This document shows, piece by piece, positions 25,186 to 34,449 of a stretch of 64,000 nt of DNA. The stretch spans positions 1 to 64,000 of the forward strand of contig CAJUPT010000006.1 in assembly GCA_910588405.1 (NCBI GenBank), written 5' to 3'. The position numbers and the translations under genes are program-made. The stretch's first letter is position 1. Each line of letters begins with the position of its first letter. Source of the stretch: an uncultured Lachnospiraceae bacterium (lineage in GTDB: Bacteria > Bacillota > Clostridia > Lachnospirales > Lachnospiraceae). The notes below the pieces were generated by a model. That model did not search any database, had not been told where the DNA came from, and saw only the letters and a list, made by a program, of their open reading frames with translations.

Positions 25186-26125
25186 ATGGACTTATATGTC
25201 AACCCGGAAAATGTAGCATTTCGGCAGGCGGTGACAGATGAACTCTATATTGACAAAATGGGCATGGCGATTGAAAAAGAACCGTCTTACCATGCACATC
25301 TAAACCAGTACAATGTCATCCGACCGGATATCCAGAGATTTCTTTTTCAAAAGTCCCATTGCTCTATTTTTAACTGAAAATACAGGAAACCGTAATCAAA
25401 GACCAGGAAACGGAGTACCGCGGCTGTTTCGTCCGGGATCAGTGTGGATTACCCGGCGTTTTGGAACAGATTTACGAGCAGACAAAAAAGAATTTATTTT
25501 CATCATTGACGAATGGGACTGCGTATACCGTATCGCGAAAGAAAGACAAGCTATCCAAAAGACTTATCTGGACTTTCTAAGAGGGCTATAGATTTTATGC
25601 TTGATCCTGCTGAGCTGGCGACTTTTTTTGATTTACGAAACCCGAAGTGAACGAACTATGCCCCCGGAAAGATACCTCCTTTTCACGGCTTAGGAAATGG
25701 TATGACGGATACCTGTTAAACGGAGCACATATCTATAATAAATCTGTGGTTGACGCAATTACGAGAAATAAAATAAAAAGCTATTGGACCGGCACGGAAA
25801 CCTACGAGGCTTTGAAGGTCTATATTGATATCCTCACGCTTTTGATCCACCTCGGATATCTGGCCTTTGACGAAGCCACTGAGGAAGCCTTTACTCCAAA
25901 TCAGGAGATCATGCAGAAATTTATACGGTCAGTAAAGACCAGGGGCTGGGATGGGCTGATCCGGGCGCGGGAACGCTCGGAAGGGCTTCTCTAAAGCACA
26001 TGGGAGAAAGACGGACAGGCCGTGGCGGAGGAAATTTCCAACATTCACAATGAAACGGCATACATGCATCATTGAGAGCTATAACAGATGAGTCATTGGA
26101 AAAACCCGGATTGGCTTCCATGATG
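25186..26125 (+). pseudogene. Decayed AAA-ATPase-like / PD-(D/E)XK nuclease family gene
   Basis: Fragments in different frames follow the order of the common Firmicutes 'AAA-ATPase-like plus nuclease' proteins: MDLYVNPENVAFRQAV and ELYIDKMGM at the start, LNQYNVI, then FIIDEWDCVYRI, YLDFLRGL, KWYDGYLLNG with IYNKSVVDA, YWTGTETYEALKVYID, LTLLIHLGYLAFD and a final AVAEEISNIHNET. The nucleotide-binding segment after the start and a stretch before LTLLIHLGYL are deleted, and there are several stops. It is non-functional. Intact relatives are often multicopy. Confidence 0.8.
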
Positions 26126-26384
26126 AAACAAAAAACTGCCGGACACACTGATCCGACAGCGTTTTGATATCATAGGAACGCCCTCCGAACTTCCCTATGA
26201 TATCAAAAATGCTCTACGAAATTTTTTAATTTGACATATTACTTATTAACATATCCGACGACAAAAGTCAGCCTGCCCTGATAGGTTTCTTTTATTAACT
26301 TAAACTTCCCACATTAAAAATGGGATTTGCATCTTGTAAAATTAACATTTTTTCTAATCCTGTAAAGCGCTTCAACCATGAAGC
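26126..26384. other. Intergenic remnant with a 15-bp hairpin
   Basis: A perfect 15-bp inverted repeat lies at 26162-26176 and 26194-26208 (TTTTGATATCATAGG). The same bases are open on the plus strand as a short tail ending at a TGA near 26233 (QRFDIIGTPSELPYDIK), perhaps the end of a lost gene. A weak hairpin (TCCCA/TGGGA) near 26309-26328 might end the UroD-like operon. No intact gene is seen. Confidence 0.4.
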
Positions 26385-27467
26385 CTATTCACCGGCATAG
26401 AGTTTCCTGGACATCTCGTAAATCAGATCTCTGGCCTTCGGGGGCATCTTAAACATAGAACAGTAAACACGGCCGCTGACAGCATAACGCTCTACAAATT
26501 CGCGGCAGTCCTTTTCCAGCTGAGCCATATCCTCAGTATCGGCAGGAAGCTTCGTAGGTTCGATCCCCAGAATGATTTTATCCCCATATTTTTCGAACAA
26601 CATCTTCTTATCATTGATAACTGGCTGCCCGCGCCATGCATCGATCCCGGCTTCAATCATAGCAGGAACCAGATTTTCATTCCTGCCACAGGAATGGAAT
26701 TCTATGTAAAGACCATTTTTATGCGCACAGTCAGCAACCCGTTTTAAATACGGCATAATCATCTCACGGCAGGTATCCAGCGAAAATAGACTGTTTATCT
26801 GGCTCCCCCAGTCATCATGGAACCAGATGATATCAATATCAAACCATTTTTTCGCATTGCAGATAATGTCTTCGTACAAATCACACAGCCGGTTAAAAAA
26901 TCTGTGTACCGCAGGCTTTTGATCTTCATCGATCAATGCCATCAGAACATTTTCCATATTATTCGTGATCGCTACCAATCGTTCGAAAAGTCCATTGTGA
27001 ATGACGAATGAGGTGGCGAGGCCCTGATGGATAAAAGCTTTATTCCGTTCCGCATCGCCTTCCCAGTCCCAACTGTTTACATCGGGAAAAGTAATATAAT
27101 CTTCCCAGTGTTCCAAATCCGGAACCAGATTAACACCAGGTTTGGGCATAGAACCATTTACCGCAGGGACATATACCCATTCCACACCAAACATATCTGG
27201 TCCGCCCACATGGTCCAGATCAACAGGTTCCGCATTAAAGGATCCTGAAGGGCCGCGGGCGATAACATCCGGCAAACAATTCGGACCAAAATACTGGTTA
27301 TCCGTATGCGCCGGCATCCATAAAGGCTTTTCCCCTTTAAACATCCGGAGATAATTCTCCTTAGGCGTGATCGGGGTATTATATTTGGTCAGCTGCGGCG
27401 CATGGGGATAATCCACATTATATGTTCCCACAATCTCCAATTCTTTTGAATCAAATTTATATCGCAT
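26385..27467 (-). CDS. UroD/MtaA-like protein (putative methyltransferase)
   Basis: A 360-residue member of the UroD superfamily and the last gene of the 26.4-32.8 kb unit. It has a His-x-Cys-Gly motif (EFHSCGRNENL) and a late Cys in YCSMFK, like the zinc ligands of MtaA-type methyltransferases, and an Asp-rich HDDWGSQ barrel segment. Its N terminus is longer and it is only distantly similar to the other UroD-like proteins here. No haem gene is near, so porphyrinogen decarboxylation is unlikely. GGAGG lies 7 bases before the ATG. A diverged copy of the dispersed repeat occupies the leader. Confidence 0.82.
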   Translation of the reverse strand: MRYKFDSKELEIVGTYNVDYPHAPQLTKYNTPITPKENYLRMFKGEKPLWMPAHTDNQYFGPNCLPDVIARGPSGSFNAEPVDLDHVGGPDMFGVEWVYVPAVNGSMPKPGVNLVPDLEHWEDYITFPDVNSWDWEGDAERNKAFIHQGLATSFVIHNGLFERLVAITNNMENVLMALIDEDQKPAVHRFFNRLCDLYEDIICNAKKWFDIDIIWFHDDWGSQINSLFSLDTCREMIMPYLKRVADCAHKNGLYIEFHSCGRNENLVPAMIEAGIDAWRGQPVINDKKMLFEKYGDKIILGIEPTKLPADTEDMAQLEKDCREFVERYAVSGRVYCSMFKMPPKARDLIYEMSRKLYAGE

Positions 27468-27483
27468 ATTGTTTCCTCCAATT

Positions 27484-27579
27484 TAGCTTCGCAACGATCC
27501 TTCCATGTCCTGCAAACCGGAAGGATTTCCTGCCACAACGTTTCCGAAAATCCTCCCGGGGCTCGTCCGGTCCATTGCT
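27484..27579 (-). repeat. Diverged copy of the 103-bp dispersed repeat
   Basis: It shares the GCAACG-TCCTTCC start, a GGATTTCC-TGCCAC middle and the conserved AAATCCTCCCGGGGCT end with the copies at 5455-5680. It lies between the ribosome site of the UroD-like gene at 26385 and the GPH symporter gene upstream. Confidence 0.75.
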
Positions 27580-27639
27580 AATTTTCCTAAATCACTTGTC
27601 ACTACAAATTCTGGTACTTTGTTAAATAAACTTCTTAAA

Positions 27640-29064
27640 TTAAAATTGTACGAAATCCCCTCCGGCTTCCATAAGCTTCTTCTCGTCAATCTCCTTCTGC
27701 ATCTGCGCTACCCTGTCTTTTGTCAGCCGATAGGAGAAAACAAGGACAAACGCGCCTAGGAACAGCATAACGGCCGGGACGACCATCAGTGTATTCGCGA
27801 TGCCTTTGCGCATGGCCTCCGAAGCTTCCTCAGCCGCAACAGCAGCGGAAAATCCGCCTGCTGCTAATACGATCGGCAGGATAATTCCTTTCAGCATAGA
27901 CGCGATATTCAGCGGAACAATAGTGAGTCCCATTATCCAGCCGCTTGCATTCTTCCCTGTTTTCCATTCCGAATATACCGCCGTATCCGCATACAGCACT
28001 GTGGAGCAGGAATATACACAGCCATAGAACAGCTGCGCCACTGCCAGCATAGCGATAACAATCCAGACATTCTGATAAAACATACGGCCAAGAATCAGAC
28101 AGCATCCCATAATGATATAAGATACAATCATGGTTAGTCTTCCTGACAGTTCCCGCCCGATATAACGGCTGAGAAAAGCGCCAATGATTCCCATAAAAGC
28201 AACAATCAGAGTATACATTCCCAGCATCCCTTGATTCAGCGTTACATAGGTAAAGTAGTAAACACTGGAGCTTGCAACCATAAAGTTAAACAGCCATTTG
28301 GCAAGATCCGCAATGACCAGTGCCAGCAGCGGAGGATTCGCAAACAACGCCTTAATCAAATCAACCAACCCGGTCTTGGCGCGTTTTGCTTTTGCTTCGT
28401 TGGCCAGTTCCTCCGCGCCGGTATCTTCATACCCCTCGGTCAGTTTAAAATGTATCCAGTAGCCGACAACCATAAACCCTGCCATAACAAACGCAAGTAA
28501 CGCATACGAATACTTCTCACTGAATAAAGCCGTTAATACCGCTAAAAGGGGCACCCCCGTAAATGACCAGACGAACTTGGCCGCACTATTCCACGTGGCT
28601 TTTGATGATGCCATTGCAAGACGGTCATCTTCTGTCACGGCAACAACACTGATCAAAGACGTACTCGCACAGCATGGAAAGTCATGCAGGAAACGGCCGA
28701 TCAGCATTGCTGCCATGAGACAGAGCATCGTTATGGTATCATTATCGCTCACCCGGAAATACATGAAAAAATAAAAAGCAGGAATCATCCAGGTTATGAC
28801 AACCAACCAGGAGCGGTAACGCCCCCATTTCATCGGCCTTGTGGAATTAATAATACCACCTGCCACCATTGCAGTTGCAACATCGATGGCGGAACATGTC
28901 GTCATAATAAATGATGCGGTACCCAAACTTAACTGAGCCACATTTGTCAGATAATAAAGCTGATAATAGGAATAGACATAAGTCATCAATGTATAACACA
29001 TGTCACCGATGCCATAAAAATAACGAATTCCTTTTGTCAATCCCCTTTTTCTGATATCGCTCAT
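27640..29064 (-). CDS. GPH-family cation symporter (MelB-like), copy 1
   Basis: This 474-residue membrane protein has about 12 hydrophobic segments and the glycoside-pentoside-hexuronide features: GIGDMCY at the start, YYLTNVA in the first loop, PMKWGRYRSWL and DTAVYSEWKTGKN. Members import glycosides or uronides with Na+ or H+. It is a close paralogue of the protein at 30255-31670, with the dehydrogenase gene between them. The ATG is preceded by AAGGGGAATGGA. The substrate is unknown. Confidence 0.87.
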   Translation of the reverse strand: MSDIRKRGLTKGIRYFYGIGDMCYTLMTYVYSYYQLYYLTNVAQLSLGTASFIMTTCSAIDVATAMVAGGIINSTRPMKWGRYRSWLVVITWMIPAFYFFMYFRVSDNDTITMLCLMAAMLIGRFLHDFPCCASTSLISVVAVTEDDRLAMASSKATWNSAAKFVWSFTGVPLLAVLTALFSEKYSYALLAFVMAGFMVVGYWIHFKLTEGYEDTGAEELANEAKAKRAKTGLVDLIKALFANPPLLALVIADLAKWLFNFMVASSSVYYFTYVTLNQGMLGMYTLIVAFMGIIGAFLSRYIGRELSGRLTMIVSYIIMGCCLILGRMFYQNVWIVIAMLAVAQLFYGCVYSCSTVLYADTAVYSEWKTGKNASGWIMGLTIVPLNIASMLKGIILPIVLAAGGFSAAVAAEEASEAMRKGIANTLMVVPAVMLFLGAFVLVFSYRLTKDRVAQMQKEIDEKKLMEAGGDFVQF

Positions 29065-29097
29065 ATTCCATTCCCCTTAGTTATATCTAAGCGTTTA

Positions 29098-30144
29098 TTA
29101 ATGAGCCGTCATGCCAGGAACAAATACTGCTTTCAAACATTCCTCAGGCTTTTTCACCAGCTTCTCAAAGGTTTCAATGCCATCACTAAGAGGCGCCACC
29201 GGATCTGCGATATAACCTGTAGACACCTGTCCGCTGCTCAAAATCTTCAAACAATCTTTCATTTCTGTCGTATACGTATAAGAACCGGTCAGTATCTGTT
29301 CATGACTAATCAGATACTGAAAGTCTACCGTGCAGTTTGTTTTGGTTAATCCGACTACGGATACCCTGCCGTGAGGCTTACAGAAATGCATGGCATTATT
29401 GATCGTCACATCCAGACAAACTGCGTCTACTACGGCATCCGCGCCCTTTCCGCCGGTCAGCTGCATCACTTTATCCTGAAGCGCCTCCGGGGTATCCTCA
29501 GCAGAAATTACATCAGTTGCACCGTGCGCCTTAGCAACCTCCAACTTCTTCGTCACCATGTCCAACATAATGATCTGCCCTGCACCATAATATTTAGCCG
29601 CCTCTAGGGCAAAAAGTCCAATAGGGCCCGCCCCATAAATAACGAGGGATTTACCTTTCAGTTCCGCGCCGCCCGCCTGATTAACCGCATGGAGGCCTAC
29701 GGCAAAAGGTTCGGTCATGGCAGCTTCAATATCCGAAACAGATTCCGGCACTTCCAATAAAGTACATTCCGGTACGATGGCATACTCCGCCATTCCACCG
29801 TTATAATCCCTTCCGCCCACATATTCCCGGTGCCTGCATGTGTTGATATGCCCTTCTTTGCAATCTTCACATGTACCGCAGTACAGCATCGGATATACAC
29901 ATACACGCTGTCCTGCTTTCCATACTGATGTTTCGTCCGCCACCTCATCGATCACCCCGACAAACTCATGTCCGGAAACTCTTTTTTCCACCTTATACTG
30001 ACGCCCGGATTTATATACCTTCAAATCGCTGCCACAGACAGATGCAGCCAGTATTTTAAGTCTCACCCACCCCGCCGGCGGAGTCGGATCCGGTAAATCG
30101 CCATACCGTACATTGCCGGCAGATTCAATCCATAATGCTTTCAT
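29098..30144 (-). CDS. Zinc-dependent alcohol dehydrogenase (MDR family)
   Basis: The 348-residue enzyme has catalytic zinc ligands Cys in SVCGSD and His-Glu in SGHEFVG, a structural zinc loop (CGTCEDCKEGHINTC, four Cys) and a Rossmann motif GAGPIG followed by an acidic Asp that favours NAD+. It is nearest to the sorbitol/threonine/galactitol-phosphate dehydrogenase branch, so it would oxidise a polyol or hydroxy-acid. ATG 30144 is chosen over a nearby TTG; GGAGG lies 12 bases upstream. It sits between the two GPH symporters, supporting a shared substrate. Confidence 0.87.
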   Translation of the reverse strand: MKALWIESAGNVRYGDLPDPTPPAGWVRLKILAASVCGSDLKVYKSGRQYKVEKRVSGHEFVGVIDEVADETSVWKAGQRVCVYPMLYCGTCEDCKEGHINTCRHREYVGGRDYNGGMAEYAIVPECTLLEVPESVSDIEAAMTEPFAVGLHAVNQAGGAELKGKSLVIYGAGPIGLFALEAAKYYGAGQIIMLDMVTKKLEVAKAHGATDVISAEDTPEALQDKVMQLTGGKGADAVVDAVCLDVTINNAMHFCKPHGRVSVVGLTKTNCTVDFQYLISHEQILTGSYTYTTEMKDCLKILSSGQVSTGYIADPVAPLSDGIETFEKLVKKPEECLKAVFVPGMTAH

Positions 30145-30254
30145 GATTTTTCTCAACCTCCATATTTATAATTGCAGGATAGAAAGGCGCCATGCCTCTC
30201 CATCCGCAAACGGACCATGAACCAGTTTCAAAAACCACAATTTACTCCTCCGAT

Positions 30255-31670
30255 TTAATTCTGCGCTTCTTCAGCGGCTTTTCTTTCATCAATCTCTTTC
30301 TGAAGCTGCTCAACCCTTTCCTTCGGTAGACGATACAGGAAAATCATAACCGCAGCGCCAAACAGCAAAAAGGCCGCAGGGATGATCAGCAACGTATTTG
30401 CAATACAGACACGCACAGATTCAGACGCATCTTCAGCAGCAATCGCAGCGGAGAATCCTCCCATAGCCAAAGCCGCCGGAAGGATAATGCCCTTCAAAAA
30501 AGAAACAATCTTGATCGGAATGTTTGTCAAACCCATCACCCAGCCAGTGGAATTCTTTCCGGTCTTCCACTCGGAATATATGGCGGTATCGCCATACAAA
30601 GCGGTAGAGCAGGAATATACACAGCCATAGCAAAGCTGTGCGGCGGAAACAAGAAAAATCACTGCCCATACATTTGTATAAACCACGCGTGCCGCAAACA
30701 GGCAAACCGCCATAATCAGGTAAAATAAAATCATCGTCTTACGTCCGGACAGCTTTTTGCCGATATACCGGCTGCCATATGCACCAATTACAGCGGTAAA
30801 AGCGATAATCAGCGTATATGTTGCCTGCAGTCCTTTGTTAAGGGCAATGTAAGTAAAATAATATACGATAGTGCCTGCCACCATGGAATTGAACATCCAC
30901 TTTGCCATATCCGCGATAAGAAGCGCCAGCAGGGGCGGGTTCGCGACGAGCGCTTTGAGTAGATCCAGGGGCTTGGTCTTAGCCCGCTCAGACTTGGCCA
31001 CATTAGCCAGTTCCGCAGCGCCCGTATCCTCATAACCCTCGCTCATCTTAAAATGGGCATAATAACCGAGGAATGTAAACGCGCCCAAAATAGCCGCCAG
31101 GGTAGCATATGCATATTTTTCTGTTACAATCGTGGCAAGGAACGCCAGAAAAGGTACGCTTGCGTAAGACCAAACAAACTTAGACGCATTGTTCCAGGTT
31201 GCCCGGGATGAAGCCAGCTGAATACGGTCATCCGCAGTCTTTCCTAATACATTGATCATCGCTACATTGGCAGTATAAGGGAAATTTTGAACGATGCGGG
31301 ACGCAAACATGGCGATAAAGAAGAATACCGTTGCAACGGCTTCGCTCTTGCCGATCCTGCAGTACAGAAGGAATGACGTAACAGGCAGCAGCCAGGTTAT
31401 GACAACCAGCCAAGAGCGGTAACGTCCCCACTTCATAGGCTTGGTGGAGTTAATAACCGCGCCATATACCCAGGCAGTAGCACTGTCAAATATCGAACTG
31501 ACAGACACCAGTAACGCTACCGTGCCAAGACTCAGCATGGCCACGTTGGTATAATAGAATGTCAGATAATAAGAATAGACGCTGGTCATCAACGCAAAAA
31601 ACATATCACCGATACCATAGAAGTAACGAATGCTTTTGGTTAATCCACTTTTAGGATTAGAGTTTTCCAT
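30255..31670 (-). CDS. GPH-family cation symporter (MelB-like), copy 2
   Basis: The 471-residue protein matches copy 1 along its whole length, including GIGDMFF, YYTNVAML, PMKWGRYRSWL, EGYEDTGA, ANPPLLAL, SCSTALYGDTA and YSEWKTGKN. A duplication followed by divergence is clear. About 12 membrane segments. AAAGGAG precedes the ATG. Two importers of one family in one unit suggest two related substrates or import plus product export. Confidence 0.87.
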   Translation of the reverse strand: MENSNPKSGLTKSIRYFYGIGDMFFALMTSVYSYYLTFYYTNVAMLSLGTVALLVSVSSIFDSATAWVYGAVINSTKPMKWGRYRSWLVVITWLLPVTSFLLYCRIGKSEAVATVFFFIAMFASRIVQNFPYTANVAMINVLGKTADDRIQLASSRATWNNASKFVWSYASVPFLAFLATIVTEKYAYATLAAILGAFTFLGYYAHFKMSEGYEDTGAAELANVAKSERAKTKPLDLLKALVANPPLLALLIADMAKWMFNSMVAGTIVYYFTYIALNKGLQATYTLIIAFTAVIGAYGSRYIGKKLSGRKTMILFYLIMAVCLFAARVVYTNVWAVIFLVSAAQLCYGCVYSCSTALYGDTAIYSEWKTGKNSTGWVMGLTNIPIKIVSFLKGIILPAALAMGGFSAAIAAEDASESVRVCIANTLLIIPAAFLLFGAAVMIFLYRLPKERVEQLQKEIDERKAAEEAQN

Positions 31671-31716
31671 AGTTTTCTCCTTTCAGTAAATATATTGGGA
31701 TGCACAAGTTTACCGC

Positions 31717-32751
31717 TCAGCCTTTTGCAGAGAATATACCTTCCATTCCGGTACCCCGTTCCGTATGCAGGTCGGGACGAGGACAGGAATATTTGGTAGA
31801 CCCATATTTAATAACTTCATCGATAGCAATCCTATTGCGGTCAGCGGTCCGCAATCCACAGTTCGCAATCCAGCTTCCGCCGGGAGCCAGATCATCAATA
31901 GTCTGACGGATGCTGGCACGGATATCTTCTTCCGTAGCAGACGGAGAATCCATCATGGTCGTGTCAAATCCGCCCACAAAACACATTTTATGTCCGATCT
32001 GCTCTTTGAGCTCTTTCGGATGGTTGCATACCTGCATACCATTCGTCGCACTGGCGCCAAGATCAGCAATCTCCCCTGCAATCGGCGCAAAGTAGCCGCA
32101 GCTGTGATGTTCATAAATCACACCCTGGGAAGTTACCGCATCAATGATTCTTTTCAGGTGAGGCTTAAGCAGCTGTCTCCAGGTATCCGGGGACATAAAC
32201 ATGCCATTACTATGCCCATAATCATCATGCATAACCAGGATATCCGGTTTATAATATTTGATCACATAATCATGAAGACGAATCTTATGATCCGCAATGG
32301 CGCCGAAGAAATCATAACAGGCTTCCGGCTCTGTTACCAGTGTCATCAGGCATTCCGAAAAATCCATAGTTGTAAAGAGACGTTCCCAGGGACCGAAGCC
32401 GATAATAACACGGGAAAGTTTATGTTCTCTGTCCCATTTTGCAGTATCCCGGGCGGCATAACCTTCCCAGTCCAGCTTGCTTAAGTCAGGAAATTTAAAT
32501 ATATCTTTCCATTTTGTAATATCATCCATCAGATGCTTGCCTGGAGTAGGGTTCGGCGCACCGATTGTTTCCTCCCAAGTCCAGCTCTGGCCAAACCAGT
32601 CATTCTCCGTTCCTTCCACGCAGATTGTTTCCTTTATAAAATCCATCCCCCTGGGCGCGCTGATATCAAAATCACCGGGAATCGGAAGATATTCCGGTTC
32701 CTTATGCTGATAAGCCAAAAGCCCATTTTCTTTAAATGATAAACTTGCCAC
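31717..32751 (-). CDS. UroD/MtaA-like protein (putative methyltransferase)
   Basis: The 344-residue UroD-superfamily protein has EHHSCGYF (His-x-Cys-Gly type) and a late Cys in WIANCGLR, plus HDDYGHSNGMF in the barrel. It is the first gene of the catabolic unit. The start is a GTG at 32751, with GAGGAGG 8 bases upstream. Regulators lie just upstream. As with the others, no corrinoid partner is near. Confidence 0.83.
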   Translation of the reverse strand: MASLSFKENGLLAYQHKEPEYLPIPGDFDISAPRGMDFIKETICVEGTENDWFGQSWTWEETIGAPNPTPGKHLMDDITKWKDIFKFPDLSKLDWEGYAARDTAKWDREHKLSRVIIGFGPWERLFTTMDFSECLMTLVTEPEACYDFFGAIADHKIRLHDYVIKYYKPDILVMHDDYGHSNGMFMSPDTWRQLLKPHLKRIIDAVTSQGVIYEHHSCGYFAPIAGEIADLGASATNGMQVCNHPKELKEQIGHKMCFVGGFDTTMMDSPSATEEDIRASIRQTIDDLAPGGSWIANCGLRTADRNRIAIDEVIKYGSTKYSCPRPDLHTERGTGMEGIFSAKG

Positions 32752-32900
32752 ACTAAAATCCTCCTCTCATATTTTTGAATATCCAAAGCCGATTATGCAA
32801 TTTGATTCCGGCCTTTTGTATAATCTTATCATGCAGTGGAAAATCTTTGTACAGTCTCCCCGAACGAAAAAACAAAATTCTGTTATGCTGACAGCACAAA

Positions 32901-32928
32901 AAGGCCTGCTCTATTAAAGCAAGGCCTT
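32901..32928 (-). terminator. Rho-independent terminator after the PucR-type gene
   Basis: AAGGCCT-GCT pairs with AGC-AAGGCCTT around a short loop. On the minus strand it is followed by a T-run. It separates the regulator pair from the catabolic unit, so the latter needs its own promoter in 32752-32900. Confidence 0.75.
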
Positions 32929-32952
32929 CTTTGAAAACAATATTAATTTGTC

Positions 32953-34413
32953 CTAAAGCTCTCCCCACCGTGTAAGATAGTAGATACTGAGCCGCAGATA
33001 GTTTCTGAGGGACGGATCCTCATAATCCCAGCCAGCCTGTTCTTTCACATATTTAATACGATAATTTATCGTATTTCTGTGAATAGACAGATAGTCCGCA
33101 GCAAGTCCGGTGGCTCTTTCCAACCCCAAATAGACAGAAAGGGTGCGGAGAAACTCTCTCTTATCCGGCTCCTCAGTCCACATCTTCAAACATATCGGCT
33201 CACAGGCCAACAGCTTGCGCTGTCTATCCATATTTTCCATAAGATATTCACATGCGCAGTCATAAAAGAAACACAAACCCGGGGAATCGATATGATTAAT
33301 AGCGAAAATGGCCTGTTCATAATAATATGGCAAATTGCTTATTTCATCAAAAGGCAGGCTGACTCCAACACGCAGTTTTTTTAAGTATCCCTGACTGCCG
33401 ATCCAACTATACATCTGTCGTACCAAAATATTCGGTTCCGGAACATAAGCAATCACCAGCAGATCTTCGCGGTAGATCCAGTTATAAATTGCCGGGTACT
33501 GTTTCGTCAGGATATTTTTCAAAAGTTCAAGCCCGGCGGTTCTTTCTTTCGCGGAATCGAAATGAAAGAGAAACAGGCAGAGCCTGTTATCACTATCCGG
33601 CGATTTCCTGATTATAATGGAATAATGGTAATCCATCTGCTCTTTTGGAACCTCTTTATATTCCAGAAGATCGTTCATGATCTGCTTATTAACCCCAGAA
33701 TCGTCTCCTCTTTCCGCAGCCGCGAATATAAGGGAACATTTTTCTGTCAGAAGATTCAAAAGCGCAACATCACCAGGGTTTAAAGGACGCTTTTTATCTA
33801 AAACCGTAATCTGCCCATAATCACGAGCCAAATAACGGAATTTAACATGAAGCCCACTGGTCTGATATTCGTTTCCTTCCTCATCTTTTGCGGAAGTATT
33901 GAACCGGTATACACAGTCATTGTATTTGCGCACCGGGTTTTTTAACGCATCCGACATCGCCAGATAATAGGTCACCGAACTCTGCTCTTTCTCATAAATA
34001 TAACGCCATTCCGGTATATTGCCGATCGATATCCCACGGCAGTCCATACCAAGAAGAAGATAATTGGAATCCTGCAATAATACCGGATTAGAAAATGCCT
34101 GGGCACATAAATGTACAAACAACCGATAATCGGCTGCCCGAAGGGCTTCCTCTATATTTTCCTGCCAACTGTCATACCAGTTAAATATACTCTGGATCAG
34201 CAAGAAGCCTTCTTTTTCCTCCATATCATGGATCACTATCGTGCCCTGTTCCGCATGGCAGATGACATCCGCACCTTCATTCCGAACATAGACAGATCCA
34301 GCAGCCGCTACAGGCAAGGGGCCGCTGATTGTCCGCTCCGTCGCAGCGGAAATCCTCGTCTCTATATCATATTGGGACAGCTGGTTCGCTATTAACCACA
34401 GGTTTAATTTCAT
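32953..34413 (-). CDS. PucR/CdaR-type transcriptional regulator
   Basis: A 486-residue cytosolic regulator. The central 180-380 part resembles the GGDEF-like (CdaR) domain of PucR proteins. The C-terminal helix-turn-helix at about 425-482 (LSVYLGLERATGLAADYLSIHRNTINYRI in part) is the PF13556 type. The gene lies 36 bases downstream of a LysR gene on the same strand and upstream of the GPH/UroD-like unit, which it probably controls in response to the substrate. GAGG precedes the ATG. Confidence 0.85.
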   Translation of the reverse strand: MKLNLWLIANQLSQYDIETRISAATERTISGPLPVAAAGSVYVRNEGADVICHAEQGTIVIHDMEEKEGFLLIQSIFNWYDSWQENIEEALRAADYRLFVHLCAQAFSNPVLLQDSNYLLLGMDCRGISIGNIPEWRYIYEKEQSSVTYYLAMSDALKNPVRKYNDCVYRFNTSAKDEEGNEYQTSGLHVKFRYLARDYGQITVLDKKRPLNPGDVALLNLLTEKCSLIFAAAERGDDSGVNKQIMNDLLEYKEVPKEQMDYHYSIIIRKSPDSDNRLCLFLFHFDSAKERTAGLELLKNILTKQYPAIYNWIYREDLLVIAYVPEPNILVRQMYSWIGSQGYLKKLRVGVSLPFDEISNLPYYYEQAIFAINHIDSPGLCFFYDCACEYLMENMDRQRKLLACEPICLKMWTEEPDKREFLRTLSVYLGLERATGLAADYLSIHRNTINYRIKYVKEQAGWDYEDPSLRNYLRLSIYYLTRWGEL

Positions 34414-34449
34414 CTGGGTATCCTCGTGAAACGCAATAACAGTAAATAA

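Noticed and set aside
12032..32751. Haem biosynthesis uroporphyrinogen decarboxylases
   Set aside because: Three diverged copies next to transporters and catabolic regulators, with His-x-Cys-Gly zinc-type motifs, fit the methyltransferase branch; no hem genes are near.
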